This document shows, in pieces, positions 29,229-38,905 of a DNA stretch of 64,000 nucleotides. The stretch covers positions 5,567,501-5,631,500 of the forward strand of contig NZ_CP109485.1 of the NCBI RefSeq assembly GCF_035918235.1, given 5' to 3'. The stretch is from Streptomyces sp. NBC_01445 (lineage in GTDB: Bacteria; Actinomycetota; Actinomycetes; Streptomycetales; Streptomycetaceae). Positions within the stretch are counted from its first letter, which is position 1. Every line of letters starts with the position of its first letter. A program made the translations under genes and the position numbers. The notes beneath the pieces were generated by a model. It searched no databases and was not told where the DNA came from. It saw only the letters and a program-made list of their open reading frames with translations.

Positions 29229-30359
29229 TCAGCTCAGGCTCGCGACGGTCTCGCGGACCTTGGCGTTGATCTCGGCGGGGATGGGCGCGTAGCCGAGGGC
29301 CGCCAGGGAGTCCTGGCCGTCCTGGCTCGCGATGTAGGTGAGGAAGGACTTGGTGGCCTTGAAGGTGTCGGCCTTGTTGCCCTTGTCGCAGACGATCTCG
29401 TAGGTGACGAGGGTGATCGGGTAGGCGCCGTCGGCCTTCGTCGCGTAGTTCAGCTCGAGGGCGAGGTCCTTGCCGGTGCCCACGGTCTTGGCCTCGGAGA
29501 TCGCCTTGGTGGCGTTCTCGACGGTGGCCTTGACCGGCGCGGAGGCGCCCGTGTCGAGGTCGACCGTCTTGATGCCGTCCTTGGCGTAGGAGAGCTCGAA
29601 GTAGGAGATCGCGCCGGCGGTCTGCTTGACCTGCTGGGCGAGGCCGGAGGAGCCCTGCGCCGACTGGCCGCCCTTGGCCTGCCAGGCCTTGCCGCCCGAG
29701 TACTTCCAGTCCGCCGGGGAGGCGGCCTTGAGGTACTTGGTGAAGTTGTCCGTGGTGCCGGACTCGTCCGAGCGGTGGAACGCCTGGATCTTGGTCTTGG
29801 GCAGCTTCGCCTTGGGGTTCAGCTTGGCGATGGCCGCGTCGTCCCAGGTGCTGATCTTGCCGTCGAAGATCTGGGCGAGGGTCTTGGCGTCCAGGACCAG
29901 GTTGTCGACACCCGGGACGTTGTAACCGACCGCGATCGGGCCGCCGACCATCGGGAGGTCGATGCCCTGGCCGCCGGAGCAGACCTTCTTGGAGGCGGTG
30001 ACCTCTTCGGGCTTCAGCGCGGAGTCCGAGCCGGCGAAGGCGACCTGGCCCTGGGTGAACGCCGTGACACCGGCGCCCGAACCCTCGGGCTTGTAGTTGA
30101 TCTGAACGTCCTTGCACTCGGCGGTGTACGCCTTGACCCAGGCCTGGATGGCGTTGGCCTGCGCGGAGGAGCCGTTCGCGAGGAGCTGGCCCTTGGCGTC
30201 GTCGCACTTGATGCTGCCGGCCTTGGCCGTCGGGCCGCTGCTCGAACCGCCGTTGGCACTCGTGTCGTCCGAGCCGCACGCCGTGAGGGCCAGGGCGCCG
30301 GAGACGGCGATGGCGCCGAGGGAGAGGGCGCGGAGCCGGTTCTTGCGCTGAAGCTTCAC
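29229..30359 (-). CDS. pstS: Phosphate-binding lipoprotein PstS
   Basis: A 376-residue periplasmic-type binding protein anchored as a lipoprotein (signal ending ALALTAC, Cys28). Phosphate-ligand regions are visible: GSSAQANAIQ near residue 60, GSGAGVTAFTQG near 98 and FHRSDESGTTDNF near 190. I chose GTG 30359 because the signal peptide begins at once and GGAAGGA lies upstream. It delivers phosphate to PstCA. It is first in the operon and follows PHO boxes at 30491-30534, so PhoP control on phosphate starvation is expected. Confidence 0.96.
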   Translation of the reverse strand: MKLQRKNRLRALSLGAIAVSGALALTACGSDDTSANGGSSSGPTAKAGSIKCDDAKGQLLANGSSAQANAIQAWVKAYTAECKDVQINYKPEGSGAGVTAFTQGQVAFAGSDSALKPEEVTASKKVCSGGQGIDLPMVGGPIAVGYNVPGVDNLVLDAKTLAQIFDGKISTWDDAAIAKLNPKAKLPKTKIQAFHRSDESGTTDNFTKYLKAASPADWKYSGGKAWQAKGGQSAQGSSGLAQQVKQTAGAISYFELSYAKDGIKTVDLDTGASAPVKATVENATKAISEAKTVGTGKDLALELNYATKADGAYPITLVTYEIVCDKGNKADTFKATKSFLTYIASQDGQDSLAALGYAPIPAEINAKVRETVASLS

Positions 30360-30490
30360 TTTCGGATGTTCCTTCCAGGAGCCGCCGGTCGGAGATCCGG
30401 GACGGCGTGCGAAGTCTGTTCGTTCCAGGTAGGCGGTGCGGTGTTCGCCCTTGTGGGCGACTCGCACCGTGTACGGCCGAAATTAGGCAG

Positions 30491-30534
30491 GACAGGTGAA
30501 GCGACCGATGGGCATGAGTGAACGGCGGGTGAAC
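30491..30534 (-). promoter_or_regulatory. PHO box upstream of pstS
   Basis: Read on the minus strand, four consecutive 11-nt units occur: GTTCACCCGCC, GTTCACTCATG, CCCATCGGTCG and CTTCACCTGTC. The first two and the fourth match the PhoP direct-repeat consensus GTTCACC well; the third is poor, which is a normal PHO-box pattern in Streptomyces. The array lies about 130-175 nt upstream of the pstS GTG, suited to PhoP activation. Confidence 0.88.
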
Positions 30535-30597
30535 CTCGGCGGTCGGTGCGGTGAGGTAATGTGTGACGTTTTGTGACGGCGCGGATACTTATTGCGA

Positions 30598-31056
30598 CTA
30601 TGCCAGGTGGAGGGCGTTGAGCAGCGCGTCGACGAGCGTCTTGTCGCGGGGCTGGGACAGACGGTGACGGGCGGCGGCCGGGGCGAGCCAGGCGACGCGG
30701 TCGACCTCGCGGTTCGGCGTGAACCCGCCGTCCGTCGCCTCGGCGGCCCAGTAGTCGACCCGCTTGGGCCGGCCCCTCGCGATGTAGCGGGTGGTGGGGA
30801 GGCGGGCGCCGGGAGCGCACTGGAAGCCGGTCTCCTCCGCCACCTCGCGCAGCGCGGCCGCGAGGGCCTCCTCGCCGCGCTTCAGCTTGCCCTTGGGGTG
30901 CGACCAGTCGTCGTACTTGGGCCGGTGCACGAGGCAGATTTCGATGGGGGCCTCCCCTGCTCGCTCGAAGTCGAGAGCTTGGGGAACGTCGTCGTAGGAG
31001 GAGCGGCGCCACAGCACGCAGCCGGCCGCGTGGATCGTGTCGTCGCCGCTGCTCAT
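30598..31056 (-). CDS. Nudix hydrolase
   Basis: A 152-residue Nudix enzyme with a complete box: GKLKRGEEALAAALREVAEE followed by TGF (Gx5Ex7REUxEExGU). The motifs VHRPKYDDWSHPKGK before it recall MutT1-like enzymes that clean up oxidised or diadenosine nucleotides; in mycobacteria a Nudix-phosphoglycerate-mutase fusion of this type exists. Residues about 24-36 (VPQALDFERAGEA) come from an inserted repeat element (30945-30987). ATG 31056 overlaps the CHAD-gene stop by 4 nt. It is the last gene of the ppk-CHAD-Nudix operon, pointing to polyphosphate/nucleotide metabolism. Confidence 0.9.
   Translation of the reverse strand: MSSGDDTIHAAGCVLWRRSSYDDVPQALDFERAGEAPIEICLVHRPKYDDWSHPKGKLKRGEEALAAALREVAEETGFQCAPGARLPTTRYIARGRPKRVDYWAAEATDGGFTPNREVDRVAWLAPAAARHRLSQPRDKTLVDALLNALHLA
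30945..30987. repeat. Streptomyces intergenic-type repeat captured inside the Nudix gene
   Basis: The plus strand reads TGGGGGCCTCCCCTGCTCGC then TCGAAGTCGAGAGCTTGGGG. It contains the partial palindrome GCTCGAAGTCGAGAGC. A closely similar copy lies between genes at 58070-58113. Here it is inside a reading frame without breaking it. Confidence 0.75.
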
Positions 31057-32114
31057 GTGGTGTGGACCGTCTCCTTCAGCCAGGCCCGCTGGAACGCGAA
31101 ACGGGCCGCTTCCACCTCGTGGCGCTGGTCGGCGTGCAGGACGCCGAGCGCGTAGGCCGTCGCCGGGGCGATGCGCGGGGTGCGGGCCGCGTGGGCCGCG
31201 GCGGCCGCGGCCTCGGCGGCGTCCCGGTGCCGGTCGAGCGAGGCGGCCGCCTCGGTCTCCGCGTCGGTCGGCCCGCCGCCGGGTCCGCACGGCACGACCT
31301 CCCGGGCATAGCGGTGCAGCCGCAGCAGGAGGCGTACGTGGTGCCAGGGCGCGTCCTGGGACGGGGGCGCCGTGTCGGCGGTGAGGCCCTGGACGAGTGC
31401 CTCCGCGTTGTAGGGGTGGCCCGCCCGGTGGAGGGGGAGCGCGGCGACGGCCTCGGCGAGGCGGGACTCCGCGGTGGCGGCCAGCGCGTCGAGGTCGGCC
31501 GGGGCGGCGCGCAGCGGGACCTCGCTGGCGAGTACGGCGACGTTGTCCGCGACCGCGTGGAAGCGGGACGAGCCGAGTGCTTGCAGCGCCGTCGAGTGGG
31601 CCCGGGTCCGGGCGAGGGTGAGCTGGCGCTCCAGGAGGGCGCCCGCCTTCGCCGCGCCCACGGTCAGATTCCCCGAGGCCGTGTTCTCGTTGCGCGGCAG
31701 CTGGGCCGTGCCCACCCGCCCGGCGAGAGCCGCGGGGGCCTGGGCCGGGACCGCGTGCGCGCCGGAGAGCCGGTGCAGCGCGGAGAGCAGGCGCTCCAGG
31801 CGGCCCGCGTACGCGTGTTCCTGCGCCAGCGTGCCCGACAGCCACGCCAGTTCGGGGCGCAGCGCGTCGGACCACTCGGGGTCGAGGAGGGGACGGAACG
31901 TGTGGAGCGTGCCGCTGATGCGGCGGGCCGAGCGGCGCAGGGCGCGCGCCGCGTCGGCCGCCTCCTCGGCGGTTCCCCCGGATGCGGCGCCGCCGCTCTC
32001 GCGGTGCTGCCGCAGGGAGCGCAGGAACTCCGTGGCCTGCTCGCGCAGATGGGCCGCGACGACCTCGCCCGCGGAACCCTCCGCTCCCGTTGTCTCAAGG
32101 TGTTGCTGTGCCAC
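31053..32114 (-). CDS. CHAD-domain protein
   Basis: A 353-residue helical protein with the CHAD fold: conserved basic and His positions such as [29 protein letters not shown], and the repeated half near residue 190 ([20 protein letters not shown]). CHAD domains bind polyphosphate through these basic helices. It lies between ppk (20-nt overlap) and the Nudix gene (4-nt overlap), so co-expression with polyphosphate kinase is near certain. No CYTH domain is fused. Its role may be polyphosphate storage or granule binding, which is inference. Confidence 0.9.
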   Translation of the reverse strand: MAQQHLETTGAEGSAGEVVAAHLREQATEFLRSLRQHRESGGAASGGTAEEAADAARALRRSARRISGTLHTFRPLLDPEWSDALRPELAWLSGTLAQEHAYAGRLERLLSALHRLSGAHAVPAQAPAALAGRVGTAQLPRNENTASGNLTVGAAKAGALLERQLTLARTRAHSTALQALGSSRFHAVADNVAVLASEVPLRAAPADLDALAATAESRLAEAVAALPLHRAGHPYNAEALVQGLTADTAPPSQDAPWHHVRLLLRLHRYAREVVPCGPGGGPTDAETEAAASLDRHRDAAEAAAAAAHAARTPRIAPATAYALGVLHADQRHEVEAARFAFQRAWLKETVHTT

Positions 32115-34344
32115 GCCGGCGCCTCCGGGCGTCTATGAGCATCTCCTGTACGTTCCGCAGGGGCCGGCCCTCCGCGTCCTTGGCGTGCCGGACCCAGTTC
32201 CCGTCCGGTCCCAGATGCCAGGAGGCGGTGGTGTCGGACATCCCCGTCTCCAGGAGCCGGTTCAGGGCGCCGCGGTGAGCCGGGTCGGAGACCCGGACCA
32301 GGGCCTCGATGCGGCGGTCGAGGTTGCGGTGCATCATGTCCGCGCTGCCGAACCAGACCTCGGGCTCGCCGCCGTTGCCGAAGGCGAAGACCCGGGAGTG
32401 CTCCAGGAAGCGGCCGAGCACGGACCGTACGCGGATGTTCTCCGACAGGCCCGCGACGCCCGGCCGCACGGCGCAGATGCCGCGGACCCACACGTCGACG
32501 GGTACGCCGGCCTGCGCCGCCCGGTACATCGCGTCGATGACGGCCTCGTCGACCATCGAGTTGACCTTGAAGCGGACGTAGGCGGGGCGGCCGGCGCGGT
32601 GGTGCTGGACCTCGTTGTTGATCCTCGAAATGAGGCCGTCGCGAAGGGACTTGGGGGCGACGAGGAGACGGCGGTACGTCTCGCGGCGCGAGTAGCCCGA
32701 CAGCCGGTTGAAGAGGTCGGAGAGGTCGGCGCCCACCTGGGAGTCGGCGGTGAGCAGGCCCAGGTCCTCGTAGAGGCGGGCCGTCTTCGGGTGGTAGTTG
32801 CCCGTGCCGACGTGGCAGTAGCGCCGCAGCGTTTCGCCCTCCTGGCGCACGACGAGCGACAGCTTGCAGTGCGTCTTCAGGCCGACGAGGCCGTATACGA
32901 CATGGCAGCCGGCCTCCTCCAGCTTGCGCGCCCACTTGATGTTGGCCTGCTCGTCGAAGCGGGCCTTGATCTCGACGAGGACGAGGACCTGCTTGCCGGA
33001 CTCCGCGGCGTCTATCAGCGCGTCGACGATCGGCGAGTCGCCCGAGGTCCGGTACAGCGTCTGCTTGATCGCGAGGACGTCCGGGTCCGAGGCGGCCTGC
33101 TCCAGGAACGCCTGCACGGACGTGGAGAACGAGTCGTACGGGTGGTGGAGCAGCACGTCCCGCTCGCGCAGGGCGGCGAAGATGTCGGGCGCGGACGCGG
33201 ACTCGACCTCGGCCAGGTCGCGGTGGGTGCCCGCGATGAACTTGGGGTACTTCAGCTCGGGCCGGTCGAGGCTCGAGATGCCGAAGAGGCCCGTGAGGTC
33301 CAGGGGGCCCGGCAGCGGGTACACCTCGGACTCGCTGATCTTCAGCTCGCGCACGAGGAGGTCGAGGACGTAGCGGTCGATGGTCTCCTCGACCTCGAGC
33401 CGCACCGGCGGGCCGAAGCGGCGCCGCATGAGCTCCTTCTCCAGCGCCTTGAGGAGGTTCTCGGCGTCGTCCTCCTCGACCTCCAGGTCCTCGTTCCGGG
33501 TCAGCCGGAACATGTGGTGCTCCAGGACCTCCATGCCGGGGAACAGTTCGCCCAGGTGCTTGGGCGCCGAGATGACGTCCTCGATGGGGACGTAGCGCTG
33601 CGGCGAGGCCTCCAGGAAGCGGGAGAGCAGCGGCGGCACCTTGACGCGCGCGAAGTGGCGGTGCCCGGAGACCGGATTGCGCACGACGACGGCGAGGTTC
33701 AGGGACAGGCCGGAGATGTAGGGGAACGGGTGCGCGGGGTCCACCGCCAGCGGAGTGAGCACCGGGAAGATCTGCTGCTTGAACAGCGTGAAGAGCCGGG
33801 ACTGCTCCTTGTCGGTGAGCTCCTCCCAGCGCACCAGGTGGATGCCCTCGTCGGCGAGCGCGGGGGCGACGTCCTCCTGGAAACAGGCGGCGTGCCGGGC
33901 CATGAGCTCGCGCGAGCGGTTCCAGATCAGCTCGAGAACCTCACGGGGCTGGAGCCCTGAGGCCGAACGGGTGGCGACGCCTGTCGCGATACGGCGCTTG
34001 AGTCCGGCCACGCGGACCATGAAGAACTCGTCCAGGTTCGACGCGAAGATCGCCAGGAAGTTCGCCCGCTCCAGGAGCGGGGTGTCCGGGTCCTCGGCCA
34101 GTTCGAGCACGCGCTCGTTGAAGGCGAGCCAGCTGCGCTCCCGGTCCAGGAAGCGGCCCTGGGGCAGCTCGGCGCTGTAGTCCTCGAACTCGTCGGGGTC
34201 GGCGTCGATGTCGGACGTGAGCTCGGGGAGATCGGGTTTGAAGTCACCGCCTGCCACGGTGTGCGGGCGGTGCGCGGCTATCGAGCCGACAGACGGCTGC
34301 GCCTGCCGGTCGGAGGCCTGGTCCTGGGCGTTCTGCTGGCTCAT
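32095..34344 (-). CDS. ppk: Polyphosphate kinase (PPK1)
   Basis: A 749-residue RNA-degradosome-type PPK1 that reversibly adds the ATP gamma-phosphate to polyphosphate. The N-domain begins [20 protein letters not shown]. The two phospholipase-D-like C-terminal domains carry [20 protein letters not shown] (autophosphorylated His region) and [13 protein letters not shown] (second catalytic His). I chose ATG 34344 because of GGAAG 10 nt upstream. An upstream ATG at 34467 would add 41 residues with good codon bias but no ribosome site, so the N-terminus is uncertain. First gene of the ppk-CHAD-Nudix operon. Confidence 0.95.
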   Translation of the reverse strand: MSQQNAQDQASDRQAQPSVGSIAAHRPHTVAGGDFKPDLPELTSDIDADPDEFEDYSAELPQGRFLDRERSWLAFNERVLELAEDPDTPLLERANFLAIFASNLDEFFMVRVAGLKRRIATGVATRSASGLQPREVLELIWNRSRELMARHAACFQEDVAPALADEGIHLVRWEELTDKEQSRLFTLFKQQIFPVLTPLAVDPAHPFPYISGLSLNLAVVVRNPVSGHRHFARVKVPPLLSRFLEASPQRYVPIEDVISAPKHLGELFPGMEVLEHHMFRLTRNEDLEVEEDDAENLLKALEKELMRRRFGPPVRLEVEETIDRYVLDLLVRELKISESEVYPLPGPLDLTGLFGISSLDRPELKYPKFIAGTHRDLAEVESASAPDIFAALRERDVLLHHPYDSFSTSVQAFLEQAASDPDVLAIKQTLYRTSGDSPIVDALIDAAESGKQVLVLVEIKARFDEQANIKWARKLEEAGCHVVYGLVGLKTHCKLSLVVRQEGETLRRYCHVGTGNYHPKTARLYEDLGLLTADSQVGADLSDLFNRLSGYSRRETYRRLLVAPKSLRDGLISRINNEVQHHRAGRPAYVRFKVNSMVDEAVIDAMYRAAQAGVPVDVWVRGICAVRPGVAGLSENIRVRSVLGRFLEHSRVFAFGNGGEPEVWFGSADMMHRNLDRRIEALVRVSDPAHRGALNRLLETGMSDTTASWHLGPDGNWVRHAKDAEGRPLRNVQEMLIDARRRRRGTATP

Positions 34345-34579
34345 GGCCCCATTCTTCCGCGCCTGGACCACGATGGGCGCGTCGGAGAGCGCGGGCGTGA
34401 GGCGGAGTCTCCCGTTCGGGGAGCGCTCCGCCGGTGCCCCGGTGGGGTCGGGCGCGGCGGGCTGCATTCTGTGAGGGTGGCAAGCCCGTCTGAATGGTTG
34501 GTTACGGCGACATGACGTGCGGGGCATGGCGGGGCGTCCCGGGGACGTCCACAGACGCCCCGACAGGCCCCGCGGTCGC

Positions 34580-35527
34580 CTACGGCCGCAGATTCCTGCG
34601 CAGGAGGGCGAAGACCGCCGTCACCGTGAGTGCCGTCAGGCCGAGGAGGATGCCCGTTTCGACGAGCTGGAGCGGCCAGAAGTGGGACGACGGCTGGAAC
34701 TCGCGGTAGAAGCCGGTGACATTGTGCCGGGCGAGGCAGCTCGTGCTGTCGCGGCACAGGGGATCGGCGATGTGGGCGCCGCTCGCGGTGACCGCGCCCT
34801 CGTCGAGGAAGAGGCCGGTGAAGCCCCGGTAGCCCTCGCGGACATTCCCGGTGACGGTGGCGGCGGGCCACAGGCGGCCCCGGATCTCGCCGAGCGCGGT
34901 GATCACGATGCCGGTGAGGGCGAGCGAGACACACATCGACGTGATCACGCGCCGGGAGATGAACGCGACCAGGGCGCCGAGTGCCAGGCCGAGCAGCGGG
35001 AGCGCGACGGCGGTCGGGCCGAGGACGCCGTAGATGCCCTCGGTGAACCACTGGTTCGAGGGGAGGCTGCTCGCTCCCGACGCCACCAGGCGGCGCAGGG
35101 CCACGAGGATGCCGGTGCCGACGACGAGGAACGCGGCCGGGACGGTGAGCTTCGTCGTCAGCCAGCGGGCCGGGGAGACGGACTGCGTCCACGCGAGGGC
35201 GGCGGTGCCGCGCTCCAGCTCGCGGCCGAAGAGCACCCCGCCCGCGAAGGCGGCCGCGATCGCGGGCACGAACATGATCAGGCTCGTGGTGAGCATGAGC
35301 ACGTACTCGTACGTGCCCGCTCCAGGACCCGTGACCGTGCAGGTGTTCGTGACGCCCGCGACGCACCTGCCGGCGATGTGCAGCCCGGAGAAGCCCGGCC
35401 CCCACAGCCACAGCAGCATCGCGGCGGTGATCGCGACGTAGGCGACCCACAGCCACAGGGCGAGCCGGTGCACCTTCAGCACGGTCCAGGTCAGCCCGGT
35501 CGAGGGGGAGAAGGTGGCGGTGCTCAT
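34580..35527 (-). CDS. ABC transporter permease (GntR-regulated exporter, second permease)
   Basis: A 315-residue membrane protein with about six helices. It is clearly paralogous to the next gene upstream: both share [19 protein letters not shown] near the N-terminus and [22 protein letters not shown] large extracytoplasmic loop before the last helix contains paired Cys ([14 protein letters not shown]). Start ATG 35527 overlaps the previous stop by 4 nt. The two permeases probably form a heterodimer with the single ATPase. Substrate unknown; YtrA-type operons often respond to cell-wall antibiotics. Confidence 0.88.
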   Translation of the reverse strand: MSTATFSPSTGLTWTVLKVHRLALWLWVAYVAITAAMLLWLWGPGFSGLHIAGRCVAGVTNTCTVTGPGAGTYEYVLMLTTSLIMFVPAIAAAFAGGVLFGRELERGTAALAWTQSVSPARWLTTKLTVPAAFLVVGTGILVALRRLVASGASSLPSNQWFTEGIYGVLGPTAVALPLLGLALGALVAFISRRVITSMCVSLALTGIVITALGEIRGRLWPAATVTGNVREGYRGFTGLFLDEGAVTASGAHIADPLCRDSTSCLARHNVTGFYREFQPSSHFWPLQLVETGILLGLTALTVTAVFALLRRNLRP

Positions 35528-36534
35528 GCTGCGGTCTCCTTCTTCGGCTGGTGCGTGCGCGCCTGGTACCTGCGCAGGACGAGGAACGCGCCGACGACGG
35601 CGAGCGCGGTCAGGGCGAGCAGGATGCCCGTCTCCGCGAGCTGGCGGGGCCAGTAGTCGGGCGAGTGGAGGTAGGTGCGGGTGAAGCCGGTGATGTCGTG
35701 GCGGTCGAGGCACTTCTGGCTCAGGTAGCAGCCGGGGTCGGAGACCTTGGCGCCCGAGGACGTGATCGCCTTGCTGTGGACGGGGAGTTCGGGCTGAAGA
35801 CGCGAGAACGGCGAGTGCTGGAACGGCCAGTTGTTGCCGCGCAGCGCGCCGGCCAGGAGCTGCACGACACCCGCGACCACCAGGGCCGGCAGCGTACGGC
35901 GCAGGACGAGGGCGGCGAGCACGCCGACCGCGAGGCCGAACAGGGCGGTCGCGACGGTGGCGGGGCCGATGGAGAAGTAGAACGAGCGGGGGCCGATGCC
36001 CGCGACCAGCAGGTGGTTGTGCGCGTTCCACACGAGCCGGTACAGGACGACGATCAGACCCGTTCCGACGCCGACGAACACCGCGGGCACGGCCAGCTTC
36101 GCGGCCAGCCAGCGGGCGGGCGACACGGACTGGGTCCACGCCAACTGGGCGGTCCCCAGCTCCAGTTCGCGCGCGATGAGCGGTCCCGCGGCGAACACGG
36201 CGATCGCGCACGAGGCGATGCCTATCAGCGAGGACGGCTCGTAGAAGAGCGAGTCGAACGAGCCGCCGATGAGGATGACCGGGGCCGACCCCTGGAACGC
36301 GTTGTCCTGTGCCCCGGAGTAGCCGAACACGTCGAACGCCTTCTGCGCCGCGCTCGCGCCAGGTCCCCACAGCCACAGCAGCAGGCCCGCGGTGAGGGCG
36401 ACATACGCCGTCCACACCCACAGCGCGGTGCGGTGCAGGCGCAGCACGGTCCAGACGAGGCCGTCGGGGCCGGGGAGGGTGCGGCGCGCGGTGGGGCGGC
36501 CGGTGCTGCCCGCGTTGTCGATGAGTGTCGTCAT
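35524..36534 (-). CDS. ABC transporter permease (GntR-regulated exporter, first permease)
   Basis: A 336-residue permease paralogous to its downstream neighbour (shared core [20 protein letters not shown] and an extracytoplasmic Cys pair DPGCYLSQKCLDRHD). About six membrane helices. ATG 36534 overlaps the ATPase stop by 4 nt. The duplicated permease genes point to a heterodimeric exporter. Confidence 0.88.
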   Translation of the reverse strand: MTTLIDNAGSTGRPTARRTLPGPDGLVWTVLRLHRTALWVWTAYVALTAGLLLWLWGPGASAAQKAFDVFGYSGAQDNAFQGSAPVILIGGSFDSLFYEPSSLIGIASCAIAVFAAGPLIARELELGTAQLAWTQSVSPARWLAAKLAVPAVFVGVGTGLIVVLYRLVWNAHNHLLVAGIGPRSFYFSIGPATVATALFGLAVGVLAALVLRRTLPALVVAGVVQLLAGALRGNNWPFQHSPFSRLQPELPVHSKAITSSGAKVSDPGCYLSQKCLDRHDITGFTRTYLHSPDYWPRQLAETGILLALTALAVVGAFLVLRRYQARTHQPKKETAA

Positions 36535-37451
36535 GCCGTCACCGCCACGGCGGACGCGGCCGTGCCCGGGGTGATCAGCGCCGGGGCGCCGGGGTTGCGC
36601 AGATGGGCGAGGATCAGCTCCTCCATGGACGGCTCCTGCGCCTCCCACGCGCTGTCGAGCGGCCCGTCGCGGCGGATCAGGGCGGTCAGTCCGCGGCCGG
36701 CGGCGCGGGACTCGACCACGGTGTGCGGAGCGAGGTCGGCGGCCGTGCCGCGCCCGGTGACCAGGCTGTGCGCGGCCGTCAGGTCGTCGATGCCGCCGCC
36801 GAGCCGGATGCGGCCGGCGCCCAGGAGCAGCAAGTGGTCGCAGGCGTCGGCCAGTTCGGCGACGATGTGCGAAGACATCAGGATGGTGGTGCCGTGTTCG
36901 GCGGCGTCCGCCATCAGCGTGCCCATCAGCTCGTGGCGGGCCAGCGGGTCGAGGTCCGCCATCGGCTCGTCGAGGAGCATCAGCTGGGGGCGCTTGCCGA
37001 GCGCGAGGGCGAGCGCGACGCGGGTGCGCTGTCCGCCGGAGAGTGAGCGGACCCGGGCCGCGGGGTCGAGGTCGCCCTGCTCGATGATCCTGTCGGCGTA
37101 CGCGGCGTCCCAGTGGCCCGGGTTCAGCTCGGCGCCCATGCGCAGGGTGTCCGCGATGGAGAGCTGCGGGTACAGCGGCTTGTCCTGCGAGAGGTAGGCG
37201 ACGCGGTCGCGGTGCACGCCGGGGGCGGCGCCGAGGACGGTGAGGTGCCCCGAGCTGGGGCGCAGGAGCCCCGCGGCGATGGCGAGGAGGGTGGACTTTC
37301 CCGCCCCGTTGGGCCCGACCAGGGCGCTGACCCGCCCGGCGGGCAGCCGGAAGGAACACAGGTCGAGCGCGGCGTGGCCGTGACGGCCGTAGCGCTTGCC
37401 GAGCCCTGTCGCCTCGATGGCGACGGCCGGGGTGGTGCTGGTGGAACTCAC
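36531..37451 (-). CDS. ABC transporter ATP-binding protein
   Basis: A 306-residue ATPase. Walker A is GPNGAGKST (about residues 42-50), signature LSGGQRTRVALALAL, Walker B LMLLDEPMADLDPLA and switch His in MSSHIVAEL. The last about 80 residues are an extra regulatory domain. It overlaps the GntR gene by 4 nt and the permease gene by 4 nt, giving the tight order gntR-ATPase-permease-permease. Confidence 0.92.
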   Translation of the reverse strand: MSSTSTTPAVAIEATGLGKRYGRHGHAALDLCSFRLPAGRVSALVGPNGAGKSTLLAIAAGLLRPSSGHLTVLGAAPGVHRDRVAYLSQDKPLYPQLSIADTLRMGAELNPGHWDAAYADRIIEQGDLDPAARVRSLSGGQRTRVALALALGKRPQLMLLDEPMADLDPLARHELMGTLMADAAEHGTTILMSSHIVAELADACDHLLLLGAGRIRLGGGIDDLTAAHSLVTGRGTAADLAPHTVVESRAAGRGLTALIRRDGPLDSAWEAQEPSMEELILAHLRNPGAPALITPGTAASAVAVTA

Positions 37452-37837
37452 TGTTCCCCCTTCGGGAAGTTTTCGTCCAGTACGGCGCCGAACAGGGCGG
37501 CCGCGTCCTCGCGGTCGAGGCCCGCGGCGCGGGCGCGGCGGGCCCAGCCGGCGAGTTCGGCCCGCAGCGGGGAGTCGGCCGGGGCCACCGCGCCGAGCGT
37601 CCTGCGGACGAACGTGCCGAGACCGCGGCGGGCCTCGACCAGGCCCTCGCGCTCCAGCTCGCGGTACGCCTTGAGCACGGTGTTCGGGTTGATCGCGGTG
37701 GCTTCGACGACCTCGCGGGCCGTGGGCAGCTTGTCGCCGGGCGCCAGCAGGCCGAGGCGCAGGGCCTGCTGGGTCTGCTGGACGATCTGCAGATAGGTGG
37801 CGACGCCGCTGCGCCGGTCGATCCGGTACTCGACCAC
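37448..37837 (-). CDS. GntR-family repressor, YtrA subfamily
   Basis: A 129-residue regulator. A winged helix at residues 10-75 (GVATYLQIVQQTQQALRLG ... LPTAREVVEATAINPNTVLKAYRELEREGLVEARRGLGTFV) is followed by only about 50 residues, typical of the short YtrA subfamily, which usually represses its own ABC-transporter operon. I chose the GTG at 37837 (VVEYRIDRRSG). The frame is open further upstream, but that extension lies within the palindrome at 37847-37884. It is first in a four-gene overlapping operon. Confidence 0.9.
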   Translation of the reverse strand: MVEYRIDRRSGVATYLQIVQQTQQALRLGLLAPGDKLPTAREVVEATAINPNTVLKAYRELEREGLVEARRGLGTFVRRTLGAVAPADSPLRAELAGWARRARAAGLDREDAAALFGAVLDENFPKGEQ

Positions 37838-37846
37838 GTTCTTCAA

Positions 37847-37884
37847 CACCACCCTTTCACTAATCAAGTAGTGAAAGGGTGGTG
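37847..37884. promoter_or_regulatory. Palindromic operator for the YtrA-type repressor
   Basis: A perfect inverted repeat: CACCACCCTTTCACTA (37847-37862), 6-nt centre, TAGTGAAAGGGTGGTG (37869-37884). It lies immediately before the regulator start, and on the minus strand a TTGACA -35-like element sits at 37904-37899. The core AGTGAA...TTCACT resembles YtrA-type operators, so autorepression is expected. As RNA the repeat could also form a hairpin over the ribosome site. Confidence 0.82.
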
Positions 37885-37889
37885 CAAGA

Positions 37890-37920
37890 GAGGGGCAGTG
37901 TCAAGTGACGACTGCCCCTC
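37890..37920. terminator. Hairpin downstream of mshD
   Basis: Perfect arms GAGGGGCAGT (37890-37899) and ACTGCCCCTC (37911-37920) with an 11-nt loop lie 52 nt beyond the mshD stop. There is no long T run, as is usual for Streptomyces terminators. The hairpin loop contains the -35-like TTGACA of the following operon. Confidence 0.6.
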
Positions 37921-37972
37921 GGGTGCTGCTCGCCCGTGTTCTGTTGTTCTGTGACCGTTGTTCTGCGACCGG

Positions 37973-38905
37973 CTACGACTCCGTGCGGTACATCAGGTCC
38001 GTCTCGTGCGTGACGAAGCCGAGGCGCTCGTAGACCGTGACCGCCGGCTTGTTGTCGGCGTCCACGTAGAGCATCGCCGTCGGCATGCCCGACGCGGCCA
38101 GATGCCGCAGGCCCACCGCCGTGAGCGCCTTGCCGAGGCCGCCGCCCTGGTTGCCGGGCGCGACCCCGACGACGTACACCTCGCCGAGCTGCTCCTCGGC
38201 GTGGACCTTGGTCCAGTGGAAGCCGATGACCTCGCCGTCGCCCTCCCGTACGGCGAGGAAGAAGCCGGCCGGGTCGAACCACGGCTCGGCCTTGCGGTCG
38301 TCCAGGTCGCGCTGGGTCAGCGAGCCCTGCTCGGGGTGGTGGGCGAACGCCGCCGCGTTCACCGCGAGCCAGGCCGCGTCGTCCTCGCCGGGCACGAAGG
38401 TCCGGATGGCGACGCCCTCGGGCAGCACCGGCTCGGCGAGCGGGGGCCCCTCGGCCAACGGGCGCCGCATCTGGCGCAGTTCACGGAACAGGGTCAGGCC
38501 GAGGACCTGCGAGAGGTGCCGGGCCGCCGAGTGGCCGCCGTGCGCCCAGACCCGCAGCCGCTTGCCGGACGCGCCGAGCAGCGCCGAGCCGAGCGCCCGC
38601 CCGTGCCCGTGCCCGCGGTGCGCGGGGTGCACGACGAGTTCGGCGGCCGGCGCCTCGATCGGGTCGGTGTCCTCCAGCTGGCCGTACCCGATCAGCTCGC
38701 GGTCGACCTTCAGCAGGAAGTGGCGCACGCCCTCCCTGGGGCCGCCGCGCAGTTGCAGCCTGCCCTGCTCCGACACCGCCTGCTGCCCGTCGGCACGGGC
38801 GGCGTCGACGAGGATCTCCAGGACGGCTTCCGCCTGGTCGGGAGTGAGGGCGGTGAGCGTCTCGATCTGGCGGTCGGGGGCGGTGGGCACGGCATCGCTG
38901 GTCAT
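37973..38905 (-). CDS. mshD: Mycothiol synthase MshD
   Basis: A 310-residue protein of two tandem GNAT domains. It acetylates the cysteine amine of Cys-GlcN-Ins with acetyl-CoA, the last step of mycothiol synthesis, the main thiol of actinobacteria. The second, active domain has VYVVGVAPGNQGGGLGKALTAVG (acetyl-CoA loop) and MLYVDADNKPAVTVYERLGF. The first domain has ELVVHPAHRGHGHGRALGS. ATG 38905 starts MTSDAVPTAPDRQIE; no strong ribosome site is visible. It is monocistronic, between unrelated operons. Confidence 0.93.
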   Translation of the reverse strand: MTSDAVPTAPDRQIETLTALTPDQAEAVLEILVDAARADGQQAVSEQGRLQLRGGPREGVRHFLLKVDRELIGYGQLEDTDPIEAPAAELVVHPAHRGHGHGRALGSALLGASGKRLRVWAHGGHSAARHLSQVLGLTLFRELRQMRRPLAEGPPLAEPVLPEGVAIRTFVPGEDDAAWLAVNAAAFAHHPEQGSLTQRDLDDRKAEPWFDPAGFFLAVREGDGEVIGFHWTKVHAEEQLGEVYVVGVAPGNQGGGLGKALTAVGLRHLAASGMPTAMLYVDADNKPAVTVYERLGFVTHETDLMYRTES

